A stretch of DNA of 64,000 nt from Vogesella indigofera (lineage in GTDB: Bacteria; Pseudomonadota; Gammaproteobacteria; Burkholderiales; Chromobacteriaceae), in contig NZ_JAQQLA010000009.1 in the NCBI RefSeq assembly GCF_028548395.1, positions 1 through 64,000 of the forward strand, given 5' to 3'. Both the position numbers and the translations under genes were made by a program. Shown here piece after piece: positions 1 to 8,782 of the stretch. The notes under the pieces were generated by a model. That model did no database searches, was not told where the DNA came from, and saw only the letters and a list, made by a program, of their open reading frames with translations. How positions within the stretch are numbered: position 1 is the first letter of the stretch; each line of letters begins with the position of its first letter.

Positions 1-104
1 GTGCAAGTATTTGGCTTGGCCAGACACTTACACCTATCGGTTATTCGTTCTGTTAAAGAGCAGTGCTGAACCGCGTTTCGTTTGCGGCGTCAGCTGAGGA
101 GGCG
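1..104 (-). promoter_or_regulatory. rRNA operon leader with boxA antiterminator
   Basis: On the minus strand this is the transcribed leader of an rRNA operon whose 16S gene lies beyond position 1. The complement of 51-62 reads TGCTCTTTAACA, the boxA element that recruits the Nus antitermination complex. The following bases resemble the leader seen before 16S genes in beta- and gammaproteobacteria. No structural rRNA is inside the window, so the operon itself is inferred. Confidence 0.8.
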
Positions 105-134
105 AACTATAGCGAAGCCCGCCACCCGCGTCAA
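105..134 (-). promoter_or_regulatory. sigma-70 promoter of the rRNA operon
   Basis: On the minus strand TTGACG (134-129) and TATAGT (112-107) are separated by exactly 16 bp and followed by a GC-rich discriminator. That is the architecture of a strong growth-rate-regulated rRNA promoter. It fires leftwards into the boxA leader, immediately downstream of the fbp terminator. Confidence 0.8.
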
Positions 135-207
135 CACCCCAAAGCGCACTTTCCAGCACCAAAGCGGCAACTCCTTGATTTCACAAGCACCCCACCGTCA
201 AGAAAAA

Positions 208-244
208 TGAAAAAGGTTGGCCGCAAGCACTGCGGCCAACCTTT
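208..244 (-). terminator. fbp terminator built from an inverted pair of the 13-bp repeat
   Basis: The 13-bp word at 213-225 and its exact reverse complement at 231-243 form a hairpin with a 5-nt loop. On the minus strand a run of Ts follows, making an intrinsic terminator after fbp and insulating the rRNA promoter. Confidence 0.85.
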
Positions 245-267
245 GGTAGCTGAATCTAGCGTGTGAA

Positions 268-1266
268 TTACGCGTGATAAGCGGTGACGCGTTCCACTTC
301 TTCCTTGGAGCCGAGGAATACCGCAACTCGCTCGTGCAGACCGTTGGGCTGGATATCGAGAATGCGCTGGTAGCCGTTGGTCGCGACACCACCGGCCTGT
401 TCGATGATGAGGGCCATCGGGTTGCCTTCATACATCAGCCGCAGCTTGCCCGGCTTGCCCGGGTCGCGCGCATCCTTCGGATACATGAACACACCACCAC
501 GCACCAGGATGCGATGCACCTCGGCCACCATGGAGGCTACCCAGCGCATATTGTAGTCCTTGCCCAGCGGGCCTTCCTGACCAGCCAGCAACTCGCCGAT
601 ATAGCGTTGCACCGGTGCTTCCCAGTGCCGTTGGTTGGACATGTTGATGGAGAATTCCTTGGTCGTTTCCGGCACCTGCATGCGCGAGTTGGTCAGCACC
701 CACGAACCCAGCTCACGGTCCAGCGTGAAGCCGTACACACCCTGGCCGAAAGTCAGCACCAGCATGTTCTGTGGACCGTACAGCGCATAACCCGCAGCAA
801 CCTGGCGGCTACCCGGCTGCAGGAAGTCCTGTTCGGTTGGCTGCTCGTTGCCTTCCGGCGCTTCCAGCACCGAGAAGATGGTACCGACCGAGATGTTGAC
901 GTCGATATTGGAAGAACCATCCAGCGGATCAAACAGCAGCAGGTAGCGACCACGCGGCATGTGATCCGGGATCGAGTGCGGCAGCTCCATCTCTTCGGAG
1001 GCCATGGCGCCGAGGTTGCCGCCCCATTCGTTGGCTTCCAGCAGGATGTCGTTGGCGATCACGTCCAGTTTCTTCTGGGCTTCGCCCTGCACGTTGCCGG
1101 TACCGGCTTCGCCGAGCACACCAGCCAGCGCGCCCTTGTTGACGGAGTGGGCAATGGCCTTGCAGGCACGCGCCACGGTTTCAATCAGCAGACGCAGGTC
1201 CGGCGGCAGTGCACCGTGCTGGCGCTGTTCTTCAATCAGGAAGCGGGAAAGGGAGATACGGCTCAT
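268..1266 (-). CDS. fbp: fructose-1,6-bisphosphatase class I
   Basis: Hydrolyses fructose-1,6-bisphosphate to fructose-6-phosphate, the committed step of gluconeogenesis, in the cytoplasm. The 332-residue product has the usual class I length. It carries the acidic metal-binding pair EE (91-92), the DPLDGSS metal and substrate motif (113-119) and, near the C-terminus, a [17 protein letters not shown] segment. The ATG at 1266 is preferred over an in-frame upstream ATG because a GAGGA ribosome site precedes it and family members start with a similar SRxSLxxFL segment. ppsA lies upstream on the same strand but has its own terminator. Pairing with PEP synthase fits a gluconeogenic lifestyle on amino or organic acids. 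Confidence 0.96.
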   Translation of the reverse strand: MSRISLSRFLIEEQRQHGALPPDLRLLIETVARACKAIAHSVNKGALAGVLGEAGTGNVQGEAQKKLDVIANDILLEANEWGGNLGAMASEEMELPHSIPDHMPRGRYLLLFDPLDGSSNIDVNISVGTIFSVLEAPEGNEQPTEQDFLQPGSRQVAAGYALYGPQNMLVLTFGQGVYGFTLDRELGSWVLTNSRMQVPETTKEFSINMSNQRHWEAPVQRYIGELLAGQEGPLGKDYNMRWVASMVAEVHRILVRGGVFMYPKDARDPGKPGKLRLMYEGNPMALIIEQAGGVATNGYQRILDIQPNGLHERVAVFLGSKEEVERVTAYHA

Positions 1267-1372
1267 CGTTGTCCTCGTATCGCAAGGTAGGTGAAAAACG
1301 GCAATGGGCAAAGTTTACCATCGCCCTTCTGCCATCGGGGGTGTTACCTGCGAACTACATGAATTGACAAAG

Positions 1373-1426
1373 AAAAACGCCCGACTGGGCGGCGCGTACA
1401 TTCGATGCACGCGCCAGTCGGGCGTT
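1373..1426 (-). terminator. ppsA intrinsic terminator
   Basis: Arms AACGCCCGACTGG (1376-1388) and CCAGTCGGGCGTT (1414-1426) form a long stem, followed on the minus strand by TTTTTCTTT. It lies 22 nt beyond the ppsA stop codon and separates ppsA from fbp. Confidence 0.85.
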
Positions 1427-1447
1427 GACAGGATCAGGCAGTCAGGC

Positions 1448-3835
1448 TCAGGTGTTGAGTTCCTTGGCCAGGTACAGCCAGGTTTCCACCACGGTGTCCG
1501 GGTTCAGCGAGATAGTCTCGATGCCCTCTTCCACCAGCCACTTGGCAAAGTCCGGGTGATCGGACGGGCCCTGACCGCAGATACCGACATACTTGTCGAG
1601 CTTGCGGCAAGCCTGGATCGCCATGTGCAGCATGGCTTTCACCGCTTCGTTGCGCTCGTCGAAGGTGGTGGCGATCGGGCCACCGGAGTCGCGATCCACG
1701 CCCAGGGTGAGCTGGGTCATGTCGTTGGAGCCGATGGAGAAGCCGTCAAAGAACTGCAGGAACTTCTCGGCCAGTACCGCGTTGGTCGGCAGTTCGCACA
1801 TCATGATCAGGCGCAGGCCATTTTCGCCGCGCTTCAGGCCGTTGGCGGCCAGGATCTCGATCACTTTCTCGGCTTCGGCCAGGGTACGCACGAACGGGAT
1901 CATGACTTCCACGTTGGTGAGGCCCATCACGTCGCGCACTTTCTTGATGGCGCGGCATTCCAGCTCGAAGCAGTCACGGAAGCTGTCGGCCACGTAACGC
2001 GCAGCACCACGGAAGCCCAGCATTGGGTTTTCTTCGTGCGGCTCGTACAGCTGGCCACCGATCAGGTTGGCGTACTCGTTCGACTTGAAGTCGGACATGC
2101 GCACGATGACCTTTTTCGGATAGAACGCTGCGGCCAACGTTGACACGCCTTCGGCAATCTTGTCGACGTAGAAGTCAACCGGGCTGGCGTAACCGGCGAT
2201 GCGATCGGTAATGGTTGCCTTCAGGTCGGCCGGCAGAGTATCAAACTCCAGCAGCGCTTTCGGATGGATACCGATCTGGCGGTTGATCACGAACTCCATG
2301 CGCGCCAGACCCACACCTTCGTTCGGCAGCTGCGCGAAGTCGAAGGCCAGTTCCGGGTTGCCGACGTTCATCATGATCTTGACCGGGGACTTCGGCATCT
2401 TGTCGAGCTCCAGCTCGATGATTTCCACGTCCAGCAGGCCGTCGTAGATGTTGCCGGTGTCGCCCTCGGCGCAGGACACGGTCACCTGCATGCCGTCGCG
2501 CAGTAGGTCGGTCGCGTCGCCACAGCCGACTACGGCAGGAATACCCAGTTCACGCGCGATGATCGCGGCGTGGCAGGTACGGCCACCACGGTTGGTCACG
2601 ATGGCGGCGGCACGCTTCATCACCGGTTCCCAGTCCGGGTCGGTCATGTCGGTAACCAGCACGTCGCCAGCCTTGACCTGATCCATTTCGGACGCGTCCT
2701 TGATCATGCGCACGGTGCCCTGGCCGATCTTCTGGCCAATGGCGCGGCCTTCAGCCAGCACGGTGGACTTGTTCTTCAGGCGATAGCGGCGCAGGGTGTC
2801 CTTGCGGTCTTCCTGCGACTTCACGGTTTCCGGACGCGCTTGCAAGATGTACAGCTTGCCGTCGGTACCGTCACGACCCCACTCGATATCCATCGGGCGG
2901 CCGTAGTGTTTTTCGATGATCAGCGCGTAGTGGGCCAGTTCTTCCACTTCCGCGTCGGAGATCGAGAACTGTTTTTGCAGTTCCGGTGCCACGTCGACGG
3001 TTTTCACCGAGCGGCCGGCTTGCGACGCGTCAGTGAACTCCATCTTGATCAGCTTGGAGCCCATGTTCTTGCGCAGCACGGCCGGACGACCGGCACGCAG
3101 GGTTGGCTTGTGGACATAGAACTCATCCGGGTTCACCGCGCCTTGTACCACTGTCTCGCCCAAACCGTAGGAAGAAGTGATGAAGACCACGTCTTCGAAA
3201 CCGGATTCGGTATCGATGGTGAACATCACGCCGGCAGCGCCGCTATCGGAACGCACCATGCGCTGCACACCAGCCGACAGTGCCACCACATCGTGGGCAA
3301 AGCCTTTGTGTACGCGATAGGAGATGGCGCGGTCGTTATAGAGGGAAGCGAAAACGTGCTTCATGGCGTCCTTGACGTTGTCAAGGCCACGAATGTTCAG
3401 GAAGGTTTCTTGCTGGCCTGCGAACGAGGCATCGGGGAGGTCTTCTGCGGTGGCAGAGGAACGGACTGCGACGGAAATATCGGCACCACCGGCATCGGCG
3501 ACCATTTTGTCCCAGGCAGTCTTGATGTCTTCATCAAGCTTGGCCGGGAATGGGGTGTCGATAATCCATTGCCGAATTTCCTTGCCGACGCGGGCCAGTT
3601 CGGTGACATCATCGATATCGAGTTTGCCAAGGGCTTGGTTGATTCGGTCGGCGAGGCCATTGTGCTGCAAAAAGTCACGATAGGCGTCTGCAGTGGTTGC
3701 AAAGCCTCCCGGTACTCGCACGCCGGAGTTTGCCAGCTGACTGATCATTTCGCCGAGAGAGGCATTCTTGCCGCCTACTTCTTCAACGTCTGTCATGCGC
3801 AGCTTCTCGAACCAGATGACGTAGTTCTCTGCCAT
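1448..3835 (-). CDS. ppsA: phosphoenolpyruvate synthase
   Basis: Converts pyruvate, ATP and water to PEP, AMP and phosphate, allowing growth on C3 compounds. At about 795 residues it is the normal length. It has the N-terminal ATP-grasp PEP/pyruvate-binding domain ([11 protein letters not shown] near residue 20), the central phosphohistidine domain with [14 protein letters not shown] (near residue 420, catalytic His after the regulatory Thr), and the C-terminal TIM-barrel domain ending in [12 protein letters not shown]. The ATG at 3835 follows an AGGAAG site; a GTG one codon upstream is possible. It is divergent from ppsR, whose product modifies the Thr next to the catalytic His. One AACGTTGGCCGCA repeat (2129-2141) is read as TLAA. 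Confidence 0.97.
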   Translation of the reverse strand: MAENYVIWFEKLRMTDVEEVGGKNASLGEMISQLANSGVRVPGGFATTADAYRDFLQHNGLADRINQALGKLDIDDVTELARVGKEIRQWIIDTPFPAKLDEDIKTAWDKMVADAGGADISVAVRSSATAEDLPDASFAGQQETFLNIRGLDNVKDAMKHVFASLYNDRAISYRVHKGFAHDVVALSAGVQRMVRSDSGAAGVMFTIDTESGFEDVVFITSSYGLGETVVQGAVNPDEFYVHKPTLRAGRPAVLRKNMGSKLIKMEFTDASQAGRSVKTVDVAPELQKQFSISDAEVEELAHYALIIEKHYGRPMDIEWGRDGTDGKLYILQARPETVKSQEDRKDTLRRYRLKNKSTVLAEGRAIGQKIGQGTVRMIKDASEMDQVKAGDVLVTDMTDPDWEPVMKRAAAIVTNRGGRTCHAAIIARELGIPAVVGCGDATDLLRDGMQVTVSCAEGDTGNIYDGLLDVEIIELELDKMPKSPVKIMMNVGNPELAFDFAQLPNEGVGLARMEFVINRQIGIHPKALLEFDTLPADLKATITDRIAGYASPVDFYVDKIAEGVSTLAAAFYPKKVIVRMSDFKSNEYANLIGGQLYEPHEENPMLGFRGAARYVADSFRDCFELECRAIKKVRDVMGLTNVEVMIPFVRTLAEAEKVIEILAANGLKRGENGLRLIMMCELPTNAVLAEKFLQFFDGFSIGSNDMTQLTLGVDRDSGGPIATTFDERNEAVKAMLHMAIQACRKLDKYVGICGQGPSDHPDFAKWLVEEGIETISLNPDTVVETWLYLAKELNT

Positions 3836-3998
3836 CACTTCACTTCCTGTATGTGGATTGGACGATAGGGATAGCGCATTCTAGCCGAACAAGTCGCTGT
3901 TTGCGTAGCTACTTCTGCACTGCACAACACGGGGTTTGCCCTTACTCAAGGCACAACGCCGCTTTCTGGTGTTCCACCCTGCACCACAATGTCGCAGT

Positions 3999-4026
3999 TT
4001 TGCCGACTACCGCTGTAGTCGGCAAA
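3999..4026. promoter_or_regulatory. inverted repeat in the ppsA/ppsR divergent region
   Basis: Perfect 12-bp arms TTTGCCGACTAC (3999-4010) and GTAGTCGGCAAA (4015-4026) flank the loop CGCT. No T-run follows on either strand, so it is unlikely to be a terminator. It lies about 107 bp before the ppsR start. It could be a repressor operator for the divergent pair or a 5' UTR hairpin of ppsR. Confidence 0.5.
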
Positions 4027-4132
4027 CTACAGCACTCTGCCGGCAACCGCCGCGCTTGCGGCTTGCATCCGCCGCCGCCTGCCCGCAGACTTGCCGCTGT
4101 AGACCGCCACTGGACATTTGCAGGAAATCACC

Positions 4133-4954
4133 ATGCCGCATCGCCGTTCCGTTTTTTTTGTTTCCGACCGTACCGGGATCACCGCCGAATCACTCGGAAA
4201 CACCCTGCTGACGCAATTTGATGCCCAAGAGTTCAAGCGTGAAACGGTGCCGTTTATCGATACCGTGGAGAAAGCGCAGGAGCTGACACGCCAGATTGAC
4301 GAAGTCGGCGCCACCGACCACCTCAAGCCGCTGGTCTTCACCAGCATCATCAAGGCCGATGTCCGCGCCGCACTGCAGATCAGCCACGCGCTGGTGATCG
4401 ATTTTTTCGAAACCTTCATCGGCGAGCTGGAACGGGAGCTGGGTGAAAAAGCGACACTACAGCTGGGCAAGGCGCATGGCATGAGCAACGAAGCGGAATA
4501 CGATCACCGCATCGAGGCGGTGAACTTCTCGCTCAACCATGACGACGGCGTGAAGCTGAAGGATCTGGCCGAGGCCGACGTGATCCTGATCGGCGTGTCG
4601 CGTTCCGGCAAGACACCGACCTGCCTGTACCTGGCGCTGCAGTACGGCATCAAGGCGGCCAACTATCCGCTGACCCCGGAAGACCTCGATAGTCCGACGC
4701 TGCCGAAAATGCTGCTGCCGTACCGCAGCAAGATGTTCGGCCTGACCATCGATCCGGCGCGACTGCACTACATCCGCTCCGAGCGCCGCCCCGATTCGCG
4801 CTACGCCAGCATGGACAACTGCCGCCGCGAGGTGAACGAGGCCGAGTCGATGTTCCGCCATCACTCGGTGCCGTTCATCAGCACTACGCACAAGTCGATC
4901 GAGGAAATCGCCTCCACCATCATGCACAAGGCGCACCTCAACCGCCGCTTCTAA
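4133..4954 (+). CDS. ppsR: PEP synthetase regulatory protein (bifunctional kinase/pyrophosphorylase)
   Basis: DUF299-family enzyme that inactivates PEP synthase by ADP-dependent phosphorylation of the Thr beside its catalytic His and reactivates it by phosphorolysis. The 273-residue product has the family N-terminus [16 protein letters not shown] and the nucleotide-binding loop GVSRSGKT (154-161). The ATG at 4133 is chosen because an AGGAA site precedes it; a longer in-frame start lacks family similarity. The divergent position next to ppsA is the usual arrangement and supports a matching enzyme-regulator pair. Confidence 0.95.
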   Translation: MPHRRSVFFVSDRTGITAESLGNTLLTQFDAQEFKRETVPFIDTVEKAQELTRQIDEVGATDHLKPLVFTSIIKADVRAALQISHALVIDFFETFIGELERELGEKATLQLGKAHGMSNEAEYDHRIEAVNFSLNHDDGVKLKDLAEADVILIGVSRSGKTPTCLYLALQYGIKAANYPLTPEDLDSPTLPKMLLPYRSKMFGLTIDPARLHYIRSERRPDSRYASMDNCRREVNEAESMFRHHSVPFISTTHKSIEEIASTIMHKAHLNRRF

Positions 4955-4998
4955 AAACGGCTTGACGCCTGCGGCAATGCCGTGATTTGATGAAAAAC

Positions 4999-5052
4999 AT
5001 GACTACCAAACCCGCAACCGCAGCTTTCTTTTTTACCTGGTGGCGCCTCTGA
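4999..5052 (+). CDS. trp-type leader peptide upstream of trpS
   Basis: A short ORF encodes MTTKPATAAFFFTWWRL with tandem Trp codons (5038-5043) three codons before its stop (TGA 5050-5052), preceded by three Phe codons. An in-frame ATG at 4990 would add MKN. A TTGACG hexamer at 4962-4967 is a candidate -35 element. No clear ribosome site is visible. The combination of Trp codons, competing downstream hairpins and a terminator is the signature of ribosome-mediated attenuation: a ribosome stalled for lack of charged tRNA-Trp would favour readthrough into trpS. Confidence 0.8.
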   Translation: MTTKPATAAFFFTWWRL

Positions 5053-5118
5053 CGGCGGCACCGTGGTTGCGTACGTAAAGCAAACCCGGGAGCAGCCGAC
5101 AAGGCGCCCGGGTTTTTT
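5039..5118 (+). promoter_or_regulatory. trpS transcription attenuator
   Basis: Segment 1, GGTGGCGCC (5039-5047), overlaps the Trp codons and can pair imperfectly with segment 2, GGCGGCACC (5054-5062). Segment 2 continues into GGTTGC (about 5064-5069), which can pair with GCAAACC (5080-5086) as an antiterminator. The terminator pairs AAACCCGGG (5082-5090) with CCCGGGTTT (5107-5115), followed by a T-run. These are mutually exclusive folds in the classical 1:2, 2:3, 3:4 order. Pairings were judged by eye. Confidence 0.75.
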
Positions 5119-5174
5119 GTAGCACTACTCTCCCCTGCGCCAAGTCGGTCTTCCGCGAAATAACGGAGATCAGC

Positions 5175-6200
5175 ATGGACATCCTCAGCACCGTATCCAG
5201 TAACGACATCATCCTCACCGGTGACCGCACCACCGGCCCGCTGCACCTCGGCCACTACGTCGGCTCGCTGCGCAACCGCGTCATCCTGCAGGAGCGCTGC
5301 CAGCAATTCCTGCTGCTGGCCGACGCGCAAGCGCTGACCGACAACATGGGCAACTACCTGAAGGTGCGCGACAACGTGTTGCAGGTGGCGCTGGACTACC
5401 TCGCCGTCGGCATCGCCCCGGCCAAGAGCACCATCTTCATCCAGAGCCTGGTGCCGGAGCTGATGGAACTGGCGTCCTACTACCTCAACCTGGTCACCGT
5501 GTCGCGGCTGGAACGCAACCCGACCATCAAGGACGAGATCAAGCTGCGCGGCTACGAGCGCGACATCCCGGCCGGTTTCCTCACCTACCCGGCCGCCCAG
5601 GCCGCCGACATCACCGCGTTCAAGGCCACCATCGTGCCGGTCGGCGCCGACCAGATCCCGATGATCGAGCAGACCAACGAGATTGCCCGCCGCTTCAATA
5701 GCAGCGTTGGCCGCGAGGTGCTGGTCGAGGCGCGCGCGGTGGTGCCGACCGCCGGCGCGCGCCTGCCCGGCATCGACGGCAAGGCCAAGATGTCGAAATC
5801 GCTGGGCAATGCGCTGCCGCTGTCGGCCAGCCCGGACGAGATCAGCCACGCGGTGAAGATGATGTACACCGACGCCAATCATCTGCGCGTCGATGACCCG
5901 GGCCAGGTCGAGGGCAATGTGGTGTTCGCCTATCTGGACGCCTTCGAACCGGACAGCGCACTGGTGGCCGATCTCAAGGCGCGCTACCAGTGCGGAGGCC
6001 TCGGCGACAGCGTGATCAAGAAGCAGCTGGAGGAACGGCTGCAGGCGCTGCTGGCACCGATCCGCGCCCGCCGCGAACACTACGCGCAGGACCCGGCACA
6101 GGTGATGGCGCTGCTGAAGGAAGGCACCTACAAGGCACGCACGGTGGCGGCGCAGACGCTGGCGGAAGTGAAGGCCGCGATGGGGCTGAACTACTACTGA
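5175..6200 (+). CDS. trpS: tryptophanyl-tRNA synthetase
   Basis: Class I aminoacyl-tRNA synthetase charging tRNA-Trp. At 341 residues it is slightly longer than the usual 330-335. The HIGH-like signature PLHLGHY (22-28) follows the TGDRTTG loop, and the KMSKS signature is present as KMSKSLGN near residue 205. A GGAG site precedes the ATG at 5175. A leader peptide with tandem Trp codons and a terminator lie just upstream, so expression probably responds to charged tRNA-Trp. A chorismate mutase-like gene follows after 59 nt and may be cotranscribed. Confidence 0.97.
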   Translation: MDILSTVSSNDIILTGDRTTGPLHLGHYVGSLRNRVILQERCQQFLLLADAQALTDNMGNYLKVRDNVLQVALDYLAVGIAPAKSTIFIQSLVPELMELASYYLNLVTVSRLERNPTIKDEIKLRGYERDIPAGFLTYPAAQAADITAFKATIVPVGADQIPMIEQTNEIARRFNSSVGREVLVEARAVVPTAGARLPGIDGKAKMSKSLGNALPLSASPDEISHAVKMMYTDANHLRVDDPGQVEGNVVFAYLDAFEPDSALVADLKARYQCGGLGDSVIKKQLEERLQALLAPIRARREHYAQDPAQVMALLKEGTYKARTVAAQTLAEVKAAMGLNYY

Positions 6201-6226
6201 GATCGCTTACCTTGGGGCCAACCCGC

Positions 6227-6239
6227 AACGTTGGCCGCA
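6227..6239 (+). repeat. variant copy (AACGTTGGCCGCA) of the dispersed repeat
   Basis: Lies between trpS and the chorismate mutase-like gene. Together with GGCCAAC at 6216-6222 it forms a small inverted repeat with GTTGGCC at 6230-6236. Confidence 0.7.
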
Positions 6240-6259
6240 CTGACATCGGGAGTCACACC

Positions 6260-6577
6260 ATGGAATGGGTTTACCAGTGTCGTAACCTGGACGAAGTCCG
6301 CTCGCAGATCGATGCCCTGGACCGCGCCATCGTCAGCCTGATTGCCGAACGTGGGCTGTACGTACATCAGGCCGCCGCCTTCAAGCACAGCGACGCCGAA
6401 GTGGAAGACGGCAAGCGCGTCGACCAGGTGATGCGTCGCGTCACCCGTCTCGCCGGTGAGCTGGGCGCCGACGCCGCGCTCACCGCCAAGATCTACCGCA
6501 CCATGATCGGCCACTTCATCGACAGCGAGCGCGCCGAGCGGCTGCGCCTGGTCGGCGAACGGGAGGCGCACGCATGA
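6260..6577 (+). CDS. AroQ-class chorismate mutase-like protein
   Basis: Small all-helical protein of 105 residues with the AroQ fold signature: LDEVRSQIDALDRAIVSLIAERG at the N-terminus, a conserved Arg early in helix 1, a VHQAAAFK segment, and a C-terminal helix typical of chorismate mutases and isochorismate pyruvate lyases. It probably rearranges chorismate to prephenate, but a lyase activity of the PchB type cannot be excluded from sequence. The ATG at 6260 has a GGGAG site; the frame is open further upstream through the trpS shadow frame without a better start. Its position behind an attenuated trpS could couple aromatic amino acid supply to tRNA charging. Confidence 0.8.
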   Translation: MEWVYQCRNLDEVRSQIDALDRAIVSLIAERGLYVHQAAAFKHSDAEVEDGKRVDQVMRRVTRLAGELGADAALTAKIYRTMIGHFIDSERAERLRLVGEREAHA

Positions 6578-6630
6578 ACGACGACGGCTCCGGCTTTTCC
6601 ACGGTGCGATGGCGGCCCATCGCACCAGAC

Positions 6631-6666
6631 AAAAAAAGGCGACACCGGACGGGTGTCGCTTTTTTC
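6631..6666. terminator. bidirectional terminator
   Basis: Arms GCGACACC (6639-6646) and GGTGTCGC (6652-6659) are flanked by an A-run on the left and a T-run on the right. The hairpin can terminate the chorismate mutase-like gene (+) and the LysE-type exporter gene (-). Confidence 0.85.
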
Positions 6667-6682
6667 ATGCCGCCCGCGCCGC

Positions 6683-7291
6683 TCAGGACAGGGCCAGCGC
6701 GCCGGCCAGCGTCCACATCACCGTGCCCACCACGCCGTCCAGCACCCGCCACGACAGCGGCCGCGCAAACAGCGGCGCCAGCAGCCGCGCGCCGTAGCCC
6801 AGCGCCGCAAACCACAGCATCGACGCGGTACACGCGCCCAGCGCAAACCACAGGCGGCCGGCGCCCGCCTCCTGGCCGCCGATACTGCCCAGCAGCACCA
6901 CGGTATCCAGGTATACGTGCGGGTTCAGCAGGGTCAGCGCCAGCACCGTCAGCAGCGCAGCTTTCAGCGGCATGGCCGTGGCACCGGCCGCGATCTGCAG
7001 GCTCTCGTCGGCCAGCACCGCCCGCCACGCGCGCAGCCCGTACCAGAACAAGAAGGCCGCACCGCCCCAGCGCGCCACCTCCAGCAGCAGCGGGCTGCGC
7101 TGGATCAGGCTGCCCATGCCGGCCACGCCGGCGGCGATCAGCACCGCGTCGCACAGCATGCACACCAGCACCGTCACCCCGACGTGCTGGCGCAACAGGC
7201 CCATCTTCAGCACGTGGGCGTTCTGTGAACCGATGGCCATGATCAGGCTGGCGCCCAGACCCAGGCCCTTGAAATAGCTTGCTGTCAGCAT
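6683..7291 (-). CDS. argO: LysE/ArgO-family amino acid exporter
   Basis: Inner-membrane exporter of 202 residues with about five to six hydrophobic segments and the LysE-family N-terminal signature SLIMAIGSQNAHVLKMGLL. ArgO-type members export arginine and its toxic analogues. The ATG at 7291 is preceded by GGAG; the longer in-frame start reaches into the repeat copy at 7309-7321 and is unlikely. It is divergent from an ArgP-type regulator, the classical argO/argP arrangement, which supports basic amino acid export. Substrate assignment rests on that context. Confidence 0.85.
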   Translation of the reverse strand: MLTASYFKGLGLGASLIMAIGSQNAHVLKMGLLRQHVGVTVLVCMLCDAVLIAAGVAGMGSLIQRSPLLLEVARWGGAAFLFWYGLRAWRAVLADESLQIAAGATAMPLKAALLTVLALTLLNPHVYLDTVVLLGSIGGQEAGAGRLWFALGACTASMLWFAALGYGARLLAPLFARPLSWRVLDGVVGTVMWTLAGALALS

Positions 7292-7308
7292 GGTGTGCTC
7301 CACGAGGT

Positions 7309-7321
7309 AAGGTTGGCCGCA
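7309..7321 (+). repeat. exact copy of the 13-bp dispersed repeat
   Basis: Single AAGGTTGGCCGCA copy in the divergent argO/argP intergenic region, just upstream of the argO ribosome site. Confidence 0.85.
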
Positions 7322-7351
7322 GTATCGCCGCGACCGCCACACAACAACAGC

Positions 7352-7367
7352 AAGATTAAATTATCTT
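7352..7367. promoter_or_regulatory. candidate LysR-type (ArgP) binding site
   Basis: AAGAT (7352-7356) and ATCTT (7363-7367) form an interrupted dyad in an AT-rich patch between the divergent genes. This is the size and place of a LysR-type operator. Assignment to ArgP is inferred from position. Confidence 0.45.
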
Positions 7368-7405
7368 GGCTATCATTAATTTCGTTTCACTTACATTGTC
7401 TCACC

Positions 7406-8308
7406 ATGAAACTCGACCCCAGGCACAGCGAGGCCTTTCTGGCCGCGCTGGACAGCGGCAGCTTCGAGCAGGCCGCGCAGGACCTGCACCTGACCCCGTC
7501 CGCCATCTCGCAGCGCATCCGCGCGCTGGAAGAGGTGCTCGGCAAACCGCTGCTGGTGCGCAGCCGCCCCTGCCGCGCCACGCGCGAAGGGCAGCTGCTG
7601 CGCCAGCACCTGCAGCGTGCCGCGCTGCTGGAGGCCGATCTCGCCGCCACCTTTGCCGGCGACGACAGCGCGATGCTCAGCGTGTCGCTGGCAATCAACG
7701 CCGACAGCATCGCCAGCTGGTTCCTGCCGGCGCTCACCCCCTTCCTGATCCGCGAACGCGTGCTGCTGGACGCGATCGTGGACGACCAGGACCACACCTA
7801 CACCCTGCTGCAGGCCGGCATGGCGCTGGGCTGCGTGTCCACCGAGCCGCAGGCAATGCGCGGCTGCAGCGCCAGCCCCTTGGGCGTGATGCGCTACCAG
7901 GCGCTGGCCAGTGCCGACTACCACGCGCGCTGGTTTGCCGGCGGCGTCAGCCGTGACGCACTGCGCCGCGCCCCGGTGATGATCTACAACCGCAAGGACA
8001 GGCTGCAGGCCGACTGGCTGCTGCAGCACTTCGGCCTGCCGGACGACAGCTACCCCTGTCACTTCCTGCCCGCGTCCGACCCCTACCTGCAGGCGGTGTG
8101 CCTGGGACTGGGCTGGGGCATGCTACCCGACGTGCAGCTGGCCGCCAGCGGCCAGGCGCACACCCTGTTGCCGCTGCAGCCGGACAAGCCGGTGGACGTG
8201 GCGCTGTACTGGCACCACTGGCAGGTACAGTCGCCGAGGCTGGCCAGACTCAGCGAGGTGCTGATTGCCGCCGCGCAACAGGTGTTGCGACCAACGTCGG
8301 GCGGCTGA
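7406..8308 (+). CDS. argP: LysR-family regulator, ArgP/IciA type
   Basis: Transcription factor of 300 residues with an N-terminal winged helix-turn-helix (SGSFEQAAQDLHLTPSAIS, about 14-32). Its continuation RALEEVLGKPLLVRSRPCRATREG is characteristic of ArgP/IciA rather than generic LysR proteins. The C-terminal part is the periplasmic-binding-like effector domain, which in ArgP binds lysine or arginine. The ATG at 7406 is the family-like start; upstream in-frame codons lie in the promoter region. It is divergent from the exporter it probably activates. Confidence 0.88.
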   Translation: MKLDPRHSEAFLAALDSGSFEQAAQDLHLTPSAISQRIRALEEVLGKPLLVRSRPCRATREGQLLRQHLQRAALLEADLAATFAGDDSAMLSVSLAINADSIASWFLPALTPFLIRERVLLDAIVDDQDHTYTLLQAGMALGCVSTEPQAMRGCSASPLGVMRYQALASADYHARWFAGGVSRDALRRAPVMIYNRKDRLQADWLLQHFGLPDDSYPCHFLPASDPYLQAVCLGLGWGMLPDVQLAASGQAHTLLPLQPDKPVDVALYWHHWQVQSPRLARLSEVLIAAAQQVLRPTSGG

Positions 8309-8333
8309 AGCTGGCTGGCAAGCCGCCTGAAAT

Positions 8334-8373
8334 AAGATTGGCCGCACGCCTTCGGGCAGGCGGTGCGGCCAAT
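8334..8373. terminator. terminator-like hairpin using degenerate repeat arms
   Basis: ATTGGCCGCACGCC and its near-complement ending in TGCGGCCAAT form a stem with one bulge. The arms resemble the 13-bp repeat with one or two substitutions. It lies between the convergent argP and 116-residue membrane protein genes. Confidence 0.6.
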
Positions 8374-8418
8374 GATTGGGATTGCCGGTACACGGCGCAG
8401 CAGTGCGCCGTGCCCTGC

Positions 8419-8769
8419 TTACTGCGCGACCGGGCCGGCCGGTAGCGGCAGCAGCTTGCCCATCGCGCTGGCGCCCTGCGCCGCGTGCTCCGGCAGCAGC
8501 TGCATGCCGAGCCAGACGCCGCCGACGATCAGCAGCACCACCAGCCCGCCCTTCCAGATGAAGCCGAACGACCAGTCCGCCTCGGCACGGTGCCGCAGCG
8601 CGAACAGAAAGGACAGCGGCGGCAGGAAGAAGGTCAGCGAGCCCCACACGATGCGGCCGTGGTTGAAGGCCGCCATCGTCGCGCCCAGGCAGCCGAGATA
8701 GAACACCACCACGGCGACGGAAAATACCAGACCGATCAGCGCGACCAGCCCCAGAATCAGCATGCTCAT
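8419..8769 (-). CDS. small hypothetical membrane protein
   Basis: A 116-residue product with three predicted membrane segments: about residues 3-30, 40-60 with the motif WGSLTFFLPPLSFLFALRH, and 70-90. I do not recognise the family. It starts 13 nt after the stop of the MBL-fold hydrolase gene and is probably the last gene of the tatD operon. Function unknown. Confidence 0.75.
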   Translation of the reverse strand: MSMLILGLVALIGLVFSVAVVVFYLGCLGATMAAFNHGRIVWGSLTFFLPPLSFLFALRHRAEADWSFGFIWKGGLVVLLIVGGVWLGMQLLPEHAAQGASAMGKLLPLPAGPVAQ

Positions 8770-8782
8770 TGTTTGTCAGCTC

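Noticed and set aside
274..1290. Long plus-strand frame opposite fbp
   Set aside because: A shadow of fbp caused by GC-biased third positions; no ribosome site and composition (His, Arg, Gln rich) typical of antisense frames.
2570..3868. 432-residue frame opposite ppsA
   Set aside because: Antisense shadow of a highly conserved gene; no recognisable domains.
6574..7242. 222-residue Pro/Arg-rich frame starting after the chorismate mutase-like gene
   Set aside because: Crosses a terminator and lies antisense to the LysE-type exporter gene.
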